Assembly (NCBI GenBank): GCA_002083595.1
Contig: MSXT01000032.1
Span: 1 to 47,118, forward strand
From: Proteobacteria bacterium ST_bin16
GTDB lineage: Bacteria > Pseudomonadota > Gammaproteobacteria > Burkholderiales > Nitrosomonadaceae
Direction of reading: 5' to 3'
Length of the DNA stretch: 47,118 nucleotides
Both the position numbers and the translations under genes were made by a program. The notes below the pieces were generated by a model. The model was not told the DNA's origin. It saw only the letters and a program-made list of their open reading frames with translations, and searched no databases. Shown in pieces: positions 44,495-47,118 of this stretch. Positions within the stretch are counted from its first letter, which is position 1; each line of letters begins with the position of its first letter.

Positions 44495-44586
44495 TGTTAA
44501 GTCTCCTCGGTAATAGGTTGCAATTTTAAAATTACTTTAAGTGATCTATCTTTTCGATAGACCCTAAAGGGATTCATAACGGATAT

Positions 44587-44733
44587 TTAACAGGCCGTTG
44601 AAAAACTATCTGTGTTGCCGTTACGATTTTAAAAAAATGGGTTCAAAACGCTCATTGATTAAGCATAAACTGCGCTTCACCTGTTCTTGCCTTGTATCGG
44701 CAGCCTCGAAAAAGTTTTTCAACGGCCTGTTAA
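44587..44733. mobile_element. 147-bp MITE-like element with perfect 21-bp terminal inverted repeats
   Basis: The left end begins TTAACAGGCCGTTGAAAAAC and the right end is its exact reverse complement over 21 bases (44587-44607 and 44713-44733). The interior of ~105 bases holds no frame. Both tips are TTAA, so a 4-bp TTAA target duplication with 17-bp repeats is an equal reading. No transposase is near, so it must be a non-autonomous derivative of a DDE-type insertion sequence. Confidence 0.72.
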
Positions 44734-44841
44734 CCCGCACACCTGGTAATTGTTAGATGCAATAAAATTACATGCAAATACCATGCCACTGAGGATCAAT
44801 AATTTTTATTATTAATTACAATAGGTTATTTATGAGCTGTT

Positions 44842-44857
44842 GCTACATTAGTGTAGC
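44842..44857. promoter_or_regulatory. Inverted repeat upstream of the sigma-54 regulator
   Basis: GCTACA-TTAG-TGTAGC is a perfect 6-bp dyad 47 bases before the start of the regulator gene. It may be an autoregulatory operator, but no family motif is recognised. Confidence 0.35.
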
Positions 44858-44903
44858 TGTGCTTCAATTGATGAAGTTTCACTTCACAAATCATCCATAA
44901 ACT

Positions 44904-46466
44904 ATGAACAAAAATCCTCTTGCTGAATTAACACCGGTTTTTTTTCTGCAAACCTTTATTCTTGAGCTGATGCATGCCAGTGAACAACAGGGGCAAAAGC
45001 ATTGCGAGCAGTTGATTGAACATATCGCCAAAACCGCCGGATGCTTTTTTGAAGAAACTTACCGGGAGAATACCAATAAAAGTGAGCAGCTCGATAGTGA
45101 AAGCTATACCGAACTCATACTCGGCATCAAAAACAATATCGGCGGTAAATTTTCACTTGTTTCCAGTAATCCGGACTGCATAACGGTTACCAATTCACGT
45201 TGTCCTTTCGGCGAGCAAGTCACCAGCTTCCCTGAATTATGCCGGATGACTTCCAGCGTATTCGGGGGGATCGCAGCCAGAAACTTCGGTTATGCCAAGG
45301 TTGAAATCAAAAAAAGCATAGCCCGTCAGGATGGCCAATGTGATGTATGTATTTATACCAATCCGCATGCAGCAAAAGGGCACGCCGGAATGGAATATAC
45401 TGACACGACACCGGTTAAGGAGATTAATGATATCAATGAATTACAGTGCAGAATTGAAACAAGCATGCAACGGCTTTGGCATAAACAAAGCAGGCAAGCA
45501 TCAAAGAAACATCAATCTCCTGCAATCATAGCAAAATCACCAGTGATGCAGAAAATACTGCAATCGATCGAGGTTGTTGCGCCTACAGTGGCAACAGTGC
45601 TAATCCAGGGGCAAACAGGTGTGGGTAAAGAGTTGATAGCACGTGCCATACATGCGATGAGCGAGCGTTATCATAAACCGTTCATCGCTATTAACTGCGG
45701 TGCAATCCCGGAAAGTCTGATTGAAAGTGCCTTGTTTGGGCATGAAAAAGGTGCTTTTACCGGAGCCATAGAAGTACACCAAGGCTACTTTGAGCGAGCC
45801 GAAGGCGGTACTCTGTTTTTGGATGAAATCGACTCATTATCGCCAGCAGCACAAACTCGATTGCTTCGTGTAATCCAGGAAGGGGAACTGGAAAGAGTTG
45901 GCGGCAAACAAACATTGGCGATTGATGTAAGGATCATCTCTGCAACGAATCAAAATCTGGAGAGTCTCGTAAAACAGGATTTATTTCGCAATGACCTGTA
46001 CTATCGCATCAACGTAGTCCGCTTAAACATCCCTCCTTTGGTCGAACGGTCGGAAGATTTACCTTACCTGGTGCAATTGATCATTCAGCGATTGAACAAG
46101 CGTTATAACAAAGAGGTTGAATCAGTAAGCCGTGAAGTCATGCGGAAAATCCGCGCCTACCATTGGCCAGGTAACGTCCGCGAGCTGGAAAACATTCTTG
46201 AGCGCAGTATCCTGTTTGCCAGTGGCAAAGAAATGACCGAACTGGATTTAGAGCTTCCAGCTAAAACCAAAAGTGTTGTTGAATGGAAAAGCGTAAAAGA
46301 ACATACTCTTGCCAAAATAGAGCAATCGTTCCTTGAGACAGCTTTGAAACAGCATCATGGAAATATAAAAAGAGTTTCTGAGAACATGGGAATTACTTCA
46401 CGTGCTGTTTACGCCAAACTAAAAAAATACGAAATAAACTTGGCAGAATTCCGTATTTTTGATTGA
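44904..46466 (+). CDS. Sigma-54-dependent activator with N-terminal Cys-rich sensory domain (MetOD1/V4R-like)
   Basis: A 520-residue enhancer-binding protein. Residues 1-155 form a helical sensory domain with NSRCPFGE, PELCRMTSS, GYAKVEIKKSIA and GQCDVC; its cysteines (92, 100, 113, 146, 149) suggest metal or cluster binding. The wording resembles the metanogen output domain 1/V4R-type domains, not a receiver. The AAA+ domain has Walker A GQTGVGKE (~235), GAFTGA (~282) and Walker B FLDEID (~305), and the C terminus a Fis-type HTH (NIKRVSENMGITSRAVYAKL). It needs RpoN. The target is probably the DsrE-family gene 368 bases downstream. Confidence 0.9.
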   Translation: MNKNPLAELTPVFFLQTFILELMHASEQQGQKHCEQLIEHIAKTAGCFFEETYRENTNKSEQLDSESYTELILGIKNNIGGKFSLVSSNPDCITVTNSRCPFGEQVTSFPELCRMTSSVFGGIAARNFGYAKVEIKKSIARQDGQCDVCIYTNPHAAKGHAGMEYTDTTPVKEINDINELQCRIETSMQRLWHKQSRQASKKHQSPAIIAKSPVMQKILQSIEVVAPTVATVLIQGQTGVGKELIARAIHAMSERYHKPFIAINCGAIPESLIESALFGHEKGAFTGAIEVHQGYFERAEGGTLFLDEIDSLSPAAQTRLLRVIQEGELERVGGKQTLAIDVRIISATNQNLESLVKQDLFRNDLYYRINVVRLNIPPLVERSEDLPYLVQLIIQRLNKRYNKEVESVSREVMRKIRAYHWPGNVRELENILERSILFASGKEMTELDLELPAKTKSVVEWKSVKEHTLAKIEQSFLETALKQHHGNIKRVSENMGITSRAVYAKLKKYEINLAEFRIFD

Positions 46467-46833
46467 AGCCATCATATCAATCTCGAAGTGGCCACGCAAA
46501 TTCGGACAGCCCGCTAAGTATTAGCTTTGCTCAACCCAAACCGTAGTGTACTGGGTCAAATTATTAGAAAGTCACAATGCGTCAAGACTGCAATAGAAGC
46601 AGAAGCAACGTTTTACAGCAGATCCATCCCATTAATCATTACAAATCTAAGTGCTGCCGATGCGGAGTATTAGTACCCATACCGAATTACGAGAAATTGG
46701 CACGCTAACCCTAATCCGATTAGCACGATTCCAATTTAAAAATTTAACAAATTTCTACACAAGAATTCTATACTGCATACAGTTAGCTTCTTATCGAGGC
46801 TAACGAACAACTAATGGAATTGAAGGAGATTAA
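46467..46833. other. Intergenic region upstream of the DsrE-family gene
   Basis: In this 367-base stretch there is no gene. A sigma-54-like -24 element TTGGCACG is at 46697-46704 but its -12 GC is missing. A palindrome CTAATC-C-GATTAG (46711-46723) overlaps this area, and a sigma-70-like -10 TATACT (46769-46774) with TTAACA 19 bases upstream lies 60 bases before the DsrE start. Regulation of that gene is therefore unclear. Confidence 0.45.
46744..46774 (+). promoter_or_regulatory. Candidate sigma-70 promoter of the DsrE-family gene
   Basis: TTAACA (46744-46749) and TATACT (46769-46774) match -35 and -10 hexamers in 5 of 6 positions each, with a long 19-base spacer. The start codon is 60 bases downstream. 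Confidence 0.35.
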
Positions 46834-47118
46834 ATGAAACTCGGAATTATCATTTATTCGAATGACTCAGAAACTGTATGGAACGCCTTCCGACTTGGAA
46901 TTTTCTCCCGCAAGCAGGGGGATACTGTTTCAGTGTTTTTACTCGGAAAAGGTGTGGAGGTAGAATCTCTTGATAGGGACAAGTTTGATATTACCGGCCA
47001 GATTCACAGTTTTTCGGATATAGGCGGTGCAATTTTAGCTTGCGGAACCTGTCTTAAGCTTCGTGAGTCTGAAGAGTTAGGAATCTGTTCGATATCCACG
47101 ATGCAGGATTTATATACG
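46834..47118 (+). CDS. DsrE/DsrF-family protein (3' end beyond the window)
   Basis: AAGGAG precedes the ATG by 7 bases. The 95 visible codons give MKLGIIIYSNDSETVWNAFR at the N terminus and the conserved segment ACGTCLKLRESEELG near the end of the window. The two Cys of CGTC are typical of this DsrE subgroup, whose members in sulfur-oxidising systems carry persulfide sulfur; others have unknown roles. It is open at the window edge. Placement after the sigma-54 regulator suggests it is controlled by it. Confidence 0.85.
   Translation, partial: MKLGIIIYSNDSETVWNAFRLGIFSRKQGDTVSVFLLGKGVEVESLDRDKFDITGQIHSFSDIGGAILACGTCLKLRESEELGICSISTMQDLYT

Noticed and set aside
1..47118. CRISPR arrays, rRNA genes, complete insertion sequences, prophage genes
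   Set aside because: No spaced repeats, rRNA signatures, transposases or integrases were recognised; only the MITE-like element and the att scar point to mobility.

Overview
The window reads as chromosome of a betaproteobacterium. The gene set and protein style (PilT/PilU, PilC/PilD, HemC/HemD, PEP carboxylase, NADP glutamate dehydrogenase, the DUF2868/DUF3482 pair) suggest the Nitrosomonadaceae, close to Nitrosomonas. That placement is inference from protein character and gene order; no ammonia-oxidation gene lies in the window. Coding density is high and most genes are housekeeping.

Layout. 1-2492: 3' part of a multi-PAS hybrid histidine kinase. 2505-5309: DUF3482 GTPase and its DUF2868 membrane partner. 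5465-7194: a class I glutamine amidotransferase and a YdjM-like membrane hydrolase. 7429-10585: a ydbH-ynbE-ydbL operon, an AsmA-like envelope lipid-transport bridge, closed by a long hairpin. 10705-12486: sulfotransferase, a candidate 31-residue membrane peptide and a secreted Ala/Gln-rich protein. 12694-14866: gdhA and a cytochrome c'-like protein. 14891-20062: methyltransferase, GlxA-type regulator, metallo-beta-lactamase-fold hydrolase, a divergent Tat-exported intradiol dioxygenase, trxB and a Smr protein; the divergent intergenic region holds a perfect 14-bp palindrome. 20081-22336: DksA/TraR-like zinc finger, membrane-anchored peroxiredoxin and MFS transporter. 22367-22442: tRNA-Arg(CCU). 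22632-27261: pilU, pilT, a degenerate EAL-HDOD protein and a second HDOD protein. 27422-30037: ferredoxin, coaD, rsmD and a catalytically dead M16 protein. 30093-36025: ppc divergent from hemC-hemD-hemY. 36030-38031: ferredoxin-NAD(P)H reductase-like protein and an SDR epimerase. 38228-41812: pilC-pilD-coaE-zapD.

At 42232 the character changes. The 3' half of a tRNA-Ile(CAU) gene, still followed by its own terminator, marks a displaced attachment site. Everything to its right is therefore likely accessory DNA integrated at that tRNA. That part holds an RHH/ParE toxin-antitoxin pair, an FmdB zinc-ribbon protein, a beta-carbonic anhydrase, a 147-bp MITE-like element with perfect 21-bp inverted repeats, a sigma-54 activator with an N-terminal cysteine-rich sensory domain, and the start of a DsrE-family gene cut by the window end.

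The least-described parts are the regulator/DsrE pair beside the carbonic anhydrase/FmdB pair in the putative island, the DUF2868/DUF3482 GTPase module, the isolated dead M16 protein and the putative 31-residue membrane peptide. No CRISPR array, rRNA, integrase or complete insertion sequence was seen.
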